DNA of 48,046 nucleotides, taken from JBPCRW01 sp050996405. Lineage in GTDB: Bacteria; Acidobacteriota; Blastocatellia; Pyrinomonadales; Pyrinomonadaceae. This document shows, piece by piece, positions 8,703 through 17,102 of the stretch (position 1 is its first letter; each line of letters starts with the position of its first letter). The translations under genes were made by a program, and so were the position numbers. The stretch is from NCBI GenBank assembly GCA_050996405.1, contig JBPCRW010000203.1, positions 1 to 48,046 of the forward strand, in the 5' to 3' direction. The notes below the pieces were generated by a model. That model had not been told where the DNA came from and did not search any database. It saw nothing but the letters and a program-made list of their open reading frames with translations.

Positions 8703-9662
8703 ATGCCCGACGCTTCAAATTTTCCGCTCGTCATCGTCAATCCAAAATCCGCCGGAGGCGCGACTCAAACGAGTTGGGCGGCGGCGGCTTCGGATTTTCG
8801 GGCGCATTTCGGCGCGTTCCAAGTCGCTTTTACCAAACGACAGGGCGACGGAATTGAACTGGCGCGACGGGCGGCGGAACAGGGAAGAAAATTCATTATC
8901 GCGTGCGGCGGCGACGGCACGATAAACGAAGTCGCCAACGGAATTTTGCAATCGGGAGAAGATGCGGAACTCGGCGTTTTGCCGTCGGGAACGGGCGGCG
9001 ATTTTCGCAGAAGTTTGGAAATTCCGACCGAAGTTCGTCAAGCAGCGCGAATTTTACGCGAAGGCTCGACGAAAAAAATCGATGTCGGTAAAGTTTCTTT
9101 TGTTAATCACGATAATGAACAAATAAGCCGCTATTTTCTCAACGTTTCGTCGTTTGGTTTGAGCGCGGCGATTAACGAGCGCGTCAAAACAAAAGAAATT
9201 TTTAAATGGCTGCCGGGCGGCATCTTGCGCGGCAAAGCCAAATTCGCGGTTTCGACTTTGCAGGAAATTTTAGATTTCGAGTTTGCAACGATAAAAGTTT
9301 CGATGGACGGCGCGGCGGAAAAATTCTTAAACACAATAAATTTCTGCGTCTGCAATTCGCGCTTTTTCGGCGGCGGAATGAAAATCGCTCCTGATGCAAA
9401 ACTTGACGACGGATTTTTCGATGTCGTCAATATCGGCGACATCAAAACCGCCAAAATCATTCTCAACGGTTACAAACTTTATCGCGGCTCGCATCTCGGA
9501 TTAAAGGAAGTCAAATCCGCGCTCGCCAGGCGCGTCGAAGTTTCTCCGGCGCAAAAGGAACAAACGATTTTTCTCGAAACCGACGGCGAACTTCCGGGCA
9601 AACTGCCCGCCGTTTATGAAATCGTTCCGGGCGTTTTGAAAGTCCGCGTTCCGAAAAAATAA
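8703..9662 (+). CDS. Diacylglycerol/lipid kinase family protein (YegS/DgkB type)
   Basis: Predicted cytoplasmic lipid kinase. The nucleotide-binding motif CGGDGTINEVANG (about residues 67-79) and LPSGTGGDFRRS are the hallmark segments of the DAGK catalytic domain; the N-terminal P-L-V-I-V-N-P-K-S-A-G-G strand is also typical. The C-terminal half has the expected beta-rich lid with GGGMKIAPDAKLDDGFFDV. I start at the ATG at 8703 because families begin just before this strand; an in-frame ATG at 8637 would add 22 residues. Neither start has a clear Shine-Dalgarno sequence. Substrate (diacylglycerol, phosphatidylglycerol or a sphingoid lipid) cannot be told from sequence. Confidence 0.92.
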   Translation: MPDASNFPLVIVNPKSAGGATQTSWAAAASDFRAHFGAFQVAFTKRQGDGIELARRAAEQGRKFIIACGGDGTINEVANGILQSGEDAELGVLPSGTGGDFRRSLEIPTEVRQAARILREGSTKKIDVGKVSFVNHDNEQISRYFLNVSSFGLSAAINERVKTKEIFKWLPGGILRGKAKFAVSTLQEILDFEFATIKVSMDGAAEKFLNTINFCVCNSRFFGGGMKIAPDAKLDDGFFDVVNIGDIKTAKIILNGYKLYRGSHLGLKEVKSALARRVEVSPAQKEQTIFLETDGELPGKLPAVYEIVPGVLKVRVPKK

Positions 9663-9674
9663 AAATTTTATCAA

Positions 9675-10715
9675 TTATTTATTGCTCATAATATTTCCGT
9701 TTTGACGCGCGACGCGGCGGGCAACAATGCTCGCGGCGATTAACTGCAAAGCGTGATAAATCATTATCGGCAGCAAAATAATTCCGGCGATGCTCGAATC
9801 CTGAAACAAAACTTTCGACATCAGCGTTCCGTGAACGAGCGATTTTTTCGAGCCGCAAAATAAAACCGTCACCGTATCTTCGAGAGTGAATTTGAACAGC
9901 CGACTGACAATGTAAATAAAAATGTATGACGAGAAAAACAGAGCCGCCATCGCAAGTATCAACAGCGCAATATCCGAAACGCTGTAATTTTTGAAAATAC
10001 CGAGCGTGAACGAATGACAAAACGCCGTATAGACAATTAGTAAAATTACGCTCTGGTCGAAATATCTTAATTTTTTCCGGTGCGCGTCGGCGAGATTTCC
10101 AAAGAAACGATTCAGCGCAACGCCGACGACAAACGGCAGCAAAACCTGCATCATCAGTTTGAGCAGAATCGAACGCATATCGAAATTTTGTGTGTTCTTC
10201 GACAGAACTAAACTCATCCAGAGAGGCGTGATAAAAATTCCCAAAACGCTCGAAATAGTCGCGTTAAAAATTGCCGCCGGAAGATTGCCGCCCGCGATTG
10301 AAACCATCACGACCGACGACGAAACGGTTGACGGCAAACTAGCGAGAAAGAATGCGCCGAGCCATAAAACCTGCGTATTCGCCGTGCCGAAAAAAGGTTT
10401 GAACGAAAGCACGACGAGCGGGAAAAATACAAACGTCGTCAGTTGAATGACGACGTGCATTCGCCAGTTGCCGAGTCCCAGTCGAAGTTTTTGAAAACTA
10501 AGACGCAAGCCGTAGAAAAAGAAAATCAGCGTCAAACCGTAACTTGTAATTTCTTCGAGCGAGACGGGTTTTTCCCGCACGCCGAACGACGGGAAAAAAT
10601 ACGCCAGAATTATCATCGCGCCGAGCATCAGCAGAAATCCGTCAAGCCCGCCGTTCGCCAGAACCGTTTTGAAATTCGTCAGAGAGAAATTTTTATTTGT
10701 TTTTTGTTCAGTCAT
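9675..10715 (-). CDS. SBF-like bile acid:sodium symporter family transporter
   Basis: 346 residues, about ten hydrophobic helices. The segment ASLPSTVSSSVVMVSIAGGN followed by an FNATISSVLG helix matches the SBF_like (PF13593; YfeH, SLC10A7/RCH1) branch of the bile acid/sodium symporter superfamily. The real substrate is unknown; bile acids are unlikely in this organism. It sits alone on the minus strand between two plus-strand lipid genes, converging on the DAGK-like gene with 12 bp between stops. No sign of truncation. Confidence 0.9.
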   Translation of the reverse strand: MTEQKTNKNFSLTNFKTVLANGGLDGFLLMLGAMIILAYFFPSFGVREKPVSLEEITSYGLTLIFFFYGLRLSFQKLRLGLGNWRMHVVIQLTTFVFFPLVVLSFKPFFGTANTQVLWLGAFFLASLPSTVSSSVVMVSIAGGNLPAAIFNATISSVLGIFITPLWMSLVLSKNTQNFDMRSILLKLMMQVLLPFVVGVALNRFFGNLADAHRKKLRYFDQSVILLIVYTAFCHSFTLGIFKNYSVSDIALLILAMAALFFSSYIFIYIVSRLFKFTLEDTVTVLFCGSKKSLVHGTLMSKVLFQDSSIAGIILLPIMIYHALQLIAASIVARRVARQNGNIMSNK

Positions 10716-10720
10716 CCGTG

Positions 10721-10749
10721 TTTTAAATGATACTCTGATTGAATATAAT
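10721..10749 (+). promoter_or_regulatory. Possible promoter for the acyl-ligase fusion gene
   Basis: Perfect TATAAT at 10744-10749 with a weak -35 (TTTTAA, 10721-10726) at 17-bp spacing, about 95 bp before the ATG at 10845. Weak -35, so low confidence. Confidence 0.3.
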
Positions 10750-10844
10750 ACTTGGACAGTAATAATTGCAGAACTCTCGATATGAGAAATTCCGCCGACC
10801 GGCGAAAGTAAAATTTATATTGAACCGCAGGCGCGAAAAAATTT

Positions 10845-13595
10845 ATGGAAAATTCGGATAAAACTTTCTGCCAGTTGATTATCGAAGCCGCCGAATCGCA
10901 CCCGGACAAAACGGCGATGAAGATTATCGGCGTGGAAGGCACGGAATATAAATTTAACGAAATGCTCGACGCGATTCGTTCAATCGCCTTTCGATTGGAA
11001 AAAGAAGGCATCAAGTTCGGCGATAGAGTCGCGCTTATCGGCGAAAATCATCCGCGATGGGCGATTGCGTATTTCGGAATTTTGTTTCGCGGCGCGGTCT
11101 GCGTTCCGGTTGACCCGCACGGCGAAATCGAAACCGTGACGAATTTTTTTGAAAACTCCGAAGCGAAAATGGCTTTTATCGGCGAAGATTTTATTGAGGA
11201 TTTTCACAAAATCGAAGAAAGTCTGGGACGCAAAATTCCGGCTGTCGTTTTGCAGGACACCGAATCGGAAAATGGTTTTCAGCCTTTTAATGATTGGGCG
11301 AAAACGACGCGCCCCGCCGATTACGATTCAAAACTTCCGCCCGCCAAAAATGAAGATTTAGCCGTTTTGATGTATACCAGCGGCACGACCGGAAAACCGA
11401 AAGGCGTTCCGCTGACGCACGGCAATATTTTTTACGAAACGCAGGGCTGCCAGGAAGTAATGAAGGTTTCGGACAAGGAAGTCGTGTTGAGTGTTTTGCC
11501 GCTGTTTCACGTTTTCGCGCAGGTCGTAAATTTGTGGGTTATCGCTTCAATCGGCGGCACGATTTGCTACATCAAGGAACTCGTTCCAGCCGAACTGGAA
11601 AACGCTTTTAAGACAAAGGAAATTACTTTGCTGACGGGCGTTCCGCGCATCTGGTATCTATTTCACAAAAAGATTTTTGACCAGGTTTCGGCGCAGCCTT
11701 TTCCGGTTCGCTGGCTCTTTAACAAAATGCTCAAACTCAATTTCTTTCTGCGCGATAAGTTTAAAATAAATTTGGGCAAAACGTTTTTCAAAAAAGTTCA
11801 CGACGGTTTCGGCGGGAAATTGGACATTACGATTTCCGCCGGTTCGCGGTTTGACGAAAAAATTGCGAAGGATTATTACGCGCTTGGCTACTCGATGATT
11901 CAGGGTTACGGTTTGACCGAAACGTGCGGCGCGGTGACGGCGACCAGATTTGAAGATAACGTCGTCGGCTCGGTCGGAAAACCCGTTAATTATGCCGAAA
12001 TCAAACTCGGCGAATTAAACGCGGAAAGCGCGGGCGAAGTTTTAATCAAAGGCAAAATGGTTTTTCAAGGCTATTACAAAAACGAAGAAGCGACGAAAGA
12101 CGCATTTACCGAAGACGGCTGGTTTAAATCCGGCGATTTGGGAAAATTTGACGCTGGAGGCAATTTGTTTATCGTCGGACGCTCGAAAGATGTCATCGTT
12201 TTGCCGTCGGGAAAAAATATTCATCCCGAAGATTTGGAAGTTCATTACACGAAAACGCCGCTCGTCGAAGAAATCTGCATTTTGGGTGTCAAAGACGAAT
12301 CGGCGAATATGGCGGGCGCGGAAAAACTCATCGGCATCGTCGTGCCGGATTTTGCTTATTTAAAACAAAACGGCATCGCCAATTCGCGCGAAGCGATTCG
12401 TCACGAACTCGACGATTTGGGTCGCTCTTTGCCGGAATATCAGAGAGTCCGCGATTACGTGATTCGCGCCGAACCTCTGCCGCGCACGGCGACGCGCAAA
12501 ATTAAACGCTTTGAACTTCAGAAAGAAATCGAAGAAAACGGTTACGATACCAGCGGCGCGCCGGAGAAAAAGAAGTGGGAATTTAAAGACGAAGACAGCA
12601 AATTAATTGAATCGAACGTCGGGCAGGTGATTGTCAAAATCATCAAACAAAGCACGAAAACGGACGAAAAAATCCATCCGGCGATGAGTTTGGAAATTGA
12701 TTTAGGGCTTGATTCGCTGTCGCGGGCGGAAGTTTTCGCCGCGACCGAACAGGCTTTCAATATTGAATTTGACGCAGGCGAAGCGGCAAACGCTCTGACC
12801 GTCGGCGAAGTCGTCAAACTCGTGCAGGAACAAACCGGCGGCGAAAACACGGAAGTCGTCCAGACGGATTTTAACTGGGGCAAAATTATTCGTGAAGGCG
12901 AAGACGACGCGCCCGAAGTGCGGGATATTTTGCGCGAGCGGACGGCTTTTCCATTTCTGGTTTTCGTTGTTTTCAAATCTTTTAAATTTCTCTGCAAAAT
13001 CTTTTTGCGGCTGGAAATCGACGGCGCGGAAGAATTGAAAAAACTCAAACGCCCGTTTCTGGTCTGCCCGAATCATCAGAGTTTTCTTGACCCGATATTG
13101 GTCAGTTCAAATTATTCATTCGAGATGATTCGCAACACCTTCGCCGTCGGCGCGAGCGAATTTTTCCAGACGAGTTTTATGAAATCGCTGGCGCGGGCGA
13201 TGAATACCGTGCCGATTAACCCCGACACGCAATTGATAAAAGCGATGAAGGCGAGCGCGACCGGATTGAAACACGGCAAAATTTTAAACATTTTTCCCGA
13301 AGGCGAGCGCGCTTTTGACGGCGACCTTCACGAATTTAAAAAAGGCGCGGCTATCTTAGCGACCGAATTAGACGTGCCGATTGTTCCCGTCGCGCTCGAC
13401 GGTTTATATAAAGTCTGGGGGCGCAGTTCATCAAAAATAAATTTCTCGAAAGTAAAGATGCGTTTCGGCAAACCTTTTTACGCCAAAGATGTCATTTCGG
13501 ACGAGACGAATGACGAAGAAAAATATAAAAAAGTTACCGAACACCTGCGGCAGACGATTGAAATGATGCTCGAAGAAATGCGCCGGACAGACTGA
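10845..13595 (+). CDS. Trifunctional fusion: AMP-dependent acyl ligase - acyl carrier domain - PlsC acyltransferase
   Basis: 916 residues in three parts. Residues 1-560: acyl-CoA/acyl-ACP synthetase with the P-loop MYTSGTTGKPKG (about 176-187), GYGLTETCG and the DGWFKSGDLG hinge region. Residues about 590-675: acyl carrier domain, the phosphopantetheine serine in LGLDSLSR (about residue 624). Residues about 690-916: acyltransferase with CPNHQSFLDP (H near 744) and FPEGERAFDG (about 816). Inference: a fatty acid is adenylated, loaded onto the internal carrier and transferred to a lysophospholipid. E. coli Aas has the acyltransferase first and lacks the internal carrier, so order and content differ. 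Membrane association is likely through the acyltransferase part. Not named aas for this reason. Followed by a family B inverted repeat. Confidence 0.93.
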   Translation: MENSDKTFCQLIIEAAESHPDKTAMKIIGVEGTEYKFNEMLDAIRSIAFRLEKEGIKFGDRVALIGENHPRWAIAYFGILFRGAVCVPVDPHGEIETVTNFFENSEAKMAFIGEDFIEDFHKIEESLGRKIPAVVLQDTESENGFQPFNDWAKTTRPADYDSKLPPAKNEDLAVLMYTSGTTGKPKGVPLTHGNIFYETQGCQEVMKVSDKEVVLSVLPLFHVFAQVVNLWVIASIGGTICYIKELVPAELENAFKTKEITLLTGVPRIWYLFHKKIFDQVSAQPFPVRWLFNKMLKLNFFLRDKFKINLGKTFFKKVHDGFGGKLDITISAGSRFDEKIAKDYYALGYSMIQGYGLTETCGAVTATRFEDNVVGSVGKPVNYAEIKLGELNAESAGEVLIKGKMVFQGYYKNEEATKDAFTEDGWFKSGDLGKFDAGGNLFIVGRSKDVIVLPSGKNIHPEDLEVHYTKTPLVEEICILGVKDESANMAGAEKLIGIVVPDFAYLKQNGIANSREAIRHELDDLGRSLPEYQRVRDYVIRAEPLPRTATRKIKRFELQKEIEENGYDTSGAPEKKKWEFKDEDSKLIESNVGQVIVKIIKQSTKTDEKIHPAMSLEIDLGLDSLSRAEVFAATEQAFNIEFDAGEAANALTVGEVVKLVQEQTGGENTEVVQTDFNWGKIIREGEDDAPEVRDILRERTAFPFLVFVVFKSFKFLCKIFLRLEIDGAEELKKLKRPFLVCPNHQSFLDPILVSSNYSFEMIRNTFAVGASEFFQTSFMKSLARAMNTVPINPDTQLIKAMKASATGLKHGKILNIFPEGERAFDGDLHEFKKGAAILATELDVPIVPVALDGLYKVWGRSSSKINFSKVKMRFGKPFYAKDVISDETNDEEKYKKVTEHLRQTIEMMLEEMRRTD

Positions 13596-13610
13596 AACTT
13601 TCCTCAATTT

Positions 13611-13680
13611 TTGCAGAAGCCCGCACGGAGTAAGGACGCGCAGATTAAAAACCACACTTACTTCGCGCGTGTTTCTGCAA
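13611..13680. repeat. Intergenic inverted repeat, family B (GCAGAAGCCCGCACG unit)
   Basis: Left arm TGCAGAAGCCCGCACGGAGT (continuing AAGG) and right arm ending CGCGTGTTTCTGCA, inverted, spacer about 20 bp. It lies between convergent genes and may act as a bidirectional terminator. Related copies at 18591 and 22402. Confidence 0.85.
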
Positions 13681-13684
13681 AGAT

Positions 13685-14062
13685 TCAACGAGCGGAGTTG
13701 TCAAGAAGGCGGCTGATTGCCGGAACGATGCCGTCGATGTCGTCCGGCTTTAAAAAATACGCTTGCGCTCCGACGCTCAACGCTCTTTCACGGCTTTTAG
13801 TTTGAGCGTCGCCCGTGAAATAGAAAAAAGGGATGTTCGGATATAACTCTTTAATCTTCTCGCCGGTTTCCAGATTTTCAACTCCGTCGAGCCAGTAATC
13901 CATCACAATCGCGGAAACTTCGTGTTCCGCAAGAAAGACGAGACATTCGTTGACCGTCGAACAGGTCAGAATTTTATAACTCGCGTCTTCAAAAAGAAAT
14001 TTTAATAAATCTCGGTGGTCGGCGTTGTCGTCCAGATAAAGAATGGTTTTATCCTCTCGCAT
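13685..14062 (-). CDS. Stand-alone response regulator receiver domain
   Basis: 125 residues, one CheY-like receiver and no output domain. Seen: acidic pair D11-D12 (LYLDDN), phospho-acceptor D55 (IVMDYWLDG), T83 (YFTGDAQ) and K105 (YFLKPDD). Start ATG is preceded by AAGGAG at 8 bp on the minus strand. No histidine kinase is adjacent; the nearest signalling gene is the GGDEF/EAL protein 10 kb away. It probably acts in a phosphorelay or through protein contacts with a partner elsewhere. Convergent with the acyl-ligase fusion. Confidence 0.93.
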   Translation of the reverse strand: MREDKTILYLDDNADHRDLLKFLFEDASYKILTCSTVNECLVFLAEHEVSAIVMDYWLDGVENLETGEKIKELYPNIPFFYFTGDAQTKSRERALSVGAQAYFLKPDDIDGIVPAISRLLDNSAR

Positions 14063-14495
14063 TTGAAAATCTCCTTGAGTGTTTGGGGAAACATTTTCTG
14101 TTAATGGTTAAGTTAGTCAGTCAAAAAGTTAGAAAGAAATCAGATCTAAATCAATATCGGATTTAACGGCTGCGGCAAATCCAAATGAATAAAACGAATC
14201 AATAACTTAACATAACCTTCCCGAAAAAAAAAGTTAATTTCCTGTAAAACTTTGTAATTTTTGTCTTGTCAAAATTTCATTCGCAACCGAAAATGCGAAG
14301 CAGAAATCCGCGCGTTCGGCAAGGGTGAAGGTTTCTCTATCCTTTCGGACGGTCGGGTTTCTGATTCTCTCGCTCTTGACTCGCCAACCCGAAAAGTTTC
14401 GCGCCGAATAAATTTAATTTCAGACCTTTTATTTATCTTTCGCGTCTAAAATTCAGATGACGCTGTCTTCACGAAAACAGGCGACGAGGAGTTTT
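14063..14495. other. Intergenic region, divergent, no gene seen
   Basis: AT-rich 433-bp gap between the divergently transcribed response regulator and VWA genes. It must hold both promoters, but no convincing -35/-10 pair was found. The short plus ORF at 14261-14449 has no recognisable features and I do not call it. Confidence 0.4.
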
Positions 14496-15536
14496 ATGAA
14501 AATAATCACGCTGGCGTTTTTGGTTTTTTGCTGCTTGGCGATAACTTCTGAAGTTAAAGCGCAAGGCAAAGAAACGGACGAAATAATAAAGGTCAACACG
14601 AATCTGGTCAGCATTCCCGTCGTCGTCAACGACCGTGACGGTAGATACATCCCGAATCTAAAACAATCCGATTTTTCAGTGTTTCAGGACGGCGAGCCGC
14701 AGGAAATCAGTTTTTTCGCGGCTGAAGAAGAACCGTTGAACGTCGCGCTGCTGCTCGACACCAGCAAAAGCACGCGAAATGTTTTAGGTGAAATCCAGGA
14801 TGCGGCTAATGATTTTATCAGGCTTTTAAAACCCGACGACCGCGCGACGATTGTGACGTTTGATTATCGTGTAAATTTTTTAAGCCCGCTCACGTCCGAC
14901 CGCCAAACTCTCGAAAGAGCGATTGACGAGGTCGATGTCGGCGAATTTGCCGGAACGGTCATGCGCGATGCCGTCGCGCAAGTGGTTAATAAATCTTTCG
15001 CGGGCGTTAGCGGAAGAAAGGCAATTATTCTTTTAACCGACGGCAAAGATTTTGGCAGTTCGCCGACCGAACAAGAGCTTTTGAAAAATCTGGAAGAATC
15101 CGACGTGATGATTTATTCGATTTTTTACGACACGACGCAAAGGCAGAATTTTCGCGGAAACGGCGGCGGAATGGGCGGAATGCGGCGCGGCGGCGGTTTT
15201 GGCAGGCGCGGCGATATTTTCGCGGACGATTTTCCGCCGCGCGATAACCCGCGAGCCGAAATGCGGCGCGAGCGTCAAACGCTCAAGAATGAAAACGCGA
15301 AAAATTATCTGTCGCAAATGTCGGAATTAACCGCCGGACGCTTTTACGAAGATGCCAATACCAATCTCGGCAAAACTTTTGCGCTGATTGCCGACGAACT
15401 GAAAAAACAATATCGAATCGGCTTTTATCCAAAAGACGAAATAGCTGCCGACAATGCGGTTCATCAAATAAAAGTCAAAGTCGCGCGCAATGATGTCGCC
15501 GTCCGCGCCCGTTCGACCTATCGCCTCAAGCAATGA
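14496..15536 (+). CDS. Secreted VWA domain protein, acidobacterial VWFA-related type
   Basis: 346 residues. Start chosen at the ATG at 14496, which follows GAGGAG at 6 bp and opens a clean signal peptide (MKIITLAFLVFCCLAITSEV, cleavage near A22-Q23). The mature start IKVNTNLVSIPVVVNDRDGR followed by L-x-Q-x-D-F-x-V-F-x-D-G is the hallmark of the acidobacterial VWFA-related family. The MIDAS metal site is D88-TSKS (LLLDTSKST) with TDGKD later. A Gly/Arg/Met-rich insert (about residues 225-260) interrupts the fold. Role unknown; extracytoplasmic metal-dependent binding is inferred. A broken second copy lies at 32.2-32.5 kb. Confidence 0.92.
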   Translation: MKIITLAFLVFCCLAITSEVKAQGKETDEIIKVNTNLVSIPVVVNDRDGRYIPNLKQSDFSVFQDGEPQEISFFAAEEEPLNVALLLDTSKSTRNVLGEIQDAANDFIRLLKPDDRATIVTFDYRVNFLSPLTSDRQTLERAIDEVDVGEFAGTVMRDAVAQVVNKSFAGVSGRKAIILLTDGKDFGSSPTEQELLKNLEESDVMIYSIFYDTTQRQNFRGNGGGMGGMRRGGGFGRRGDIFADDFPPRDNPRAEMRRERQTLKNENAKNYLSQMSELTAGRFYEDANTNLGKTFALIADELKKQYRIGFYPKDEIAADNAVHQIKVKVARNDVAVRARSTYRLKQ

Positions 15537-15563
15537 TTTGTAGAAAAACTTAAAAATTTAGAG

Positions 15564-15600
15564 AGCGGCGACGAGAAAATATCTTTAAGCCGCTTTTTTT
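15564..15600 (+). terminator. Rho-independent terminator after the VWA gene
   Basis: AGCGGC (15564-15569) and GCCGCT (15589-15594) separated by 19 bases and followed by seven T. Placed 28 bp after the VWA stop. Confidence 0.6.
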
Positions 15601-15648
15601 GCTGCCCGCTTTTAAGTTTGCGCCAATCGCGTTATATTCAAATTTCGC

Positions 15649-15702
15649 TAATCGTCAATCGCAGATAGAAACACACGGCTATTTACGATTGACGATTTAC
15701 GA
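15649..15702. repeat. Intergenic inverted repeat, family F (AATCGTCAATCG unit)
   Basis: AATCGTCAATCG (15650-15661) is inverted as CGATTGACGATT (15686-15697), with 8-bp-periodic extensions on both sides. It ends 30 bp before the NRAMP start codon. Single copy of this family in the window. Confidence 0.75.
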
Positions 15703-15731
15703 AAAAAATATGATTGACGGCGATAGTAGTA

Positions 15732-17033
15732 ATGGCAGAACCGCATTTGGCACTCAAAAAAATCAGGCTCAATCTGCGTCGCGGCACTTCGCGCCTGCGC
15801 CGTAATTTATCCGCTTCCAACAGCCGCCTGCTGATTTATCTTTCGCTTTTAGGTCCCGGAATTATCGCCGCCAGTTCCGGTAACGAAGCGAGCGGCATCG
15901 CCACCTATTCATCCGCCGGAGCCGATTACGGCTACACGCTTTTATGGTCGTTCGTGCCGATGACGATTTGTTTTGTCGTCGCGCAGGAAATGTGCGTGCG
16001 GATGGGCGTTGTGACGCGCAAAGGCTTGGCGGATTTAATCCGCGAGCAGTTCGGCATTCGCTGGACGGTGGTTGTAATGTTCGCGCTTTTGATTGCCAAC
16101 GCCGGAAATATCGTCGCGGAATTTGTCGGAATCGGACAGGCGACGGAATTATTCGGCATCTCGCGCTATGTTTCCGTTCCCGTAACGGCTGTCGTCATTT
16201 GGTGGCTTATAGTTAAAGGCACGCCGAAACGAGTCGAACAGGCTTTTCTGCTGATGTCGCTGGTTTTTCTGACCTACGTCGTTTCGGCTTTTGCGGCAAA
16301 ACCGGATTGGGCGCAAGTCGGACATGAATTCATTAGCCCGAGTTTCAGCTTTGATACGGGTTATCTCTTTACGATCATGGCTTTGATTGGAACGACAATC
16401 ACGCCATATATGCCGGTATTTTTACAATCTTCGGTAGTCGAAAAAGGAATGACCAAAGCCGACTACAAAATGGTTCGCGCCGACGCGATAATCGGCGTTT
16501 TGTCGGCAAATCTGGTTGCTATGTTTATCGTTATCGCGGTGGCGGCAACTATCAAGGGAACGAAAATCGAAACTGCCGCCGATGCCGCGCAAGCTCTCGC
16601 GCCAGTGGTCGGCGAATATGCCAAATATCTTTTCGCCATTGGACTTTTCGGCGCGTCAATGCTGGCGATGGGCGTTTTGCCGCTGGCGACGGCTTATTCT
16701 TTGAGCGAAGCTCTGGGTTTTGAAAAAGGTCTTGCGCGCAGTTTCCGCGAAGCCCCGATTTTTATAGGGATTTTCACTTCGTTAATCATTTTCGGAACGC
16801 TGGTCGCGCTGATTCCCGGAATTCCGCAGATTGAACTACTTATTGTGACGCAATGCGTCGCCGGACTTTTACTGCCGGTTTTGCTCATCGCCATTATTTT
16901 GCTTTCCTCTAACCGCGAGATTATGGGTGATTATAAAAACAGTTTTGCTTTTAAATGCATAGCGTGGATTATTACAATTGTCGTTTCGATTCTTTCGCTC
17001 TTGTTCATTGCAAAACTTACTGGTATTTTGTAG
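15732..17033 (+). CDS. NRAMP-superfamily divalent cation transporter, atypical TM1
   Basis: About eleven membrane helices. The TM1 region reads LGPGIIAASSGNEASGIATY and TM6 carries GTTITPYMPVFLQSSVVEKG, so it belongs to the NRAMP superfamily. Canonical NRAMPs have DPGN in TM1; related magnesium transporters (NRMT) have a DDDPSGIATYS-type segment. Here the acidic positions are replaced by S-G-N-E-A, while SGIATYSSAG is kept, so it aligns with the NRMT-like branch but with altered metal ligands. Metal specificity is therefore uncertain. Start set at the ATG at 15732; a TTG at 15714 would add six residues. An inverted repeat lies immediately upstream and another directly abuts the stop codon. 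Confidence 0.88.
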   Translation: MAEPHLALKKIRLNLRRGTSRLRRNLSASNSRLLIYLSLLGPGIIAASSGNEASGIATYSSAGADYGYTLLWSFVPMTICFVVAQEMCVRMGVVTRKGLADLIREQFGIRWTVVVMFALLIANAGNIVAEFVGIGQATELFGISRYVSVPVTAVVIWWLIVKGTPKRVEQAFLLMSLVFLTYVVSAFAAKPDWAQVGHEFISPSFSFDTGYLFTIMALIGTTITPYMPVFLQSSVVEKGMTKADYKMVRADAIIGVLSANLVAMFIVIAVAATIKGTKIETAADAAQALAPVVGEYAKYLFAIGLFGASMLAMGVLPLATAYSLSEALGFEKGLARSFREAPIFIGIFTSLIIFGTLVALIPGIPQIELLIVTQCVAGLLLPVLLIAIILLSSNREIMGDYKNSFAFKCIAWIITIVVSILSLLFIAKLTGIL

Positions 17034-17098
17034 TCCAGCGTCTAAAGTCCAAAGTCTGAAGCGAACTACCTTCGACTTCGGACTCTGGACTTCGGACC
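17033..17098. repeat. Intergenic inverted repeat, family E (AAAGTCCAAAGTC unit)
   Basis: Left arm GTCTAAAGTCCAAAGTCTGA and right arm built of CTTCGGACTCTGGACTTCGG (17068-17096), inverted around a short spacer. Begins in the TAG of the NRAMP gene and ends 4 bp before the ATG of the channel gene, so it occupies the whole gap and leaves no room for a normal ribosome site. Confidence 0.75.
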
Positions 17099-17102
17099 GT
17101 TT

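Noticed and set aside
14261..14449. 62-residue plus ORF between the response regulator and VWA genes
   Set aside because: No ribosome site, low complexity, no family feature.
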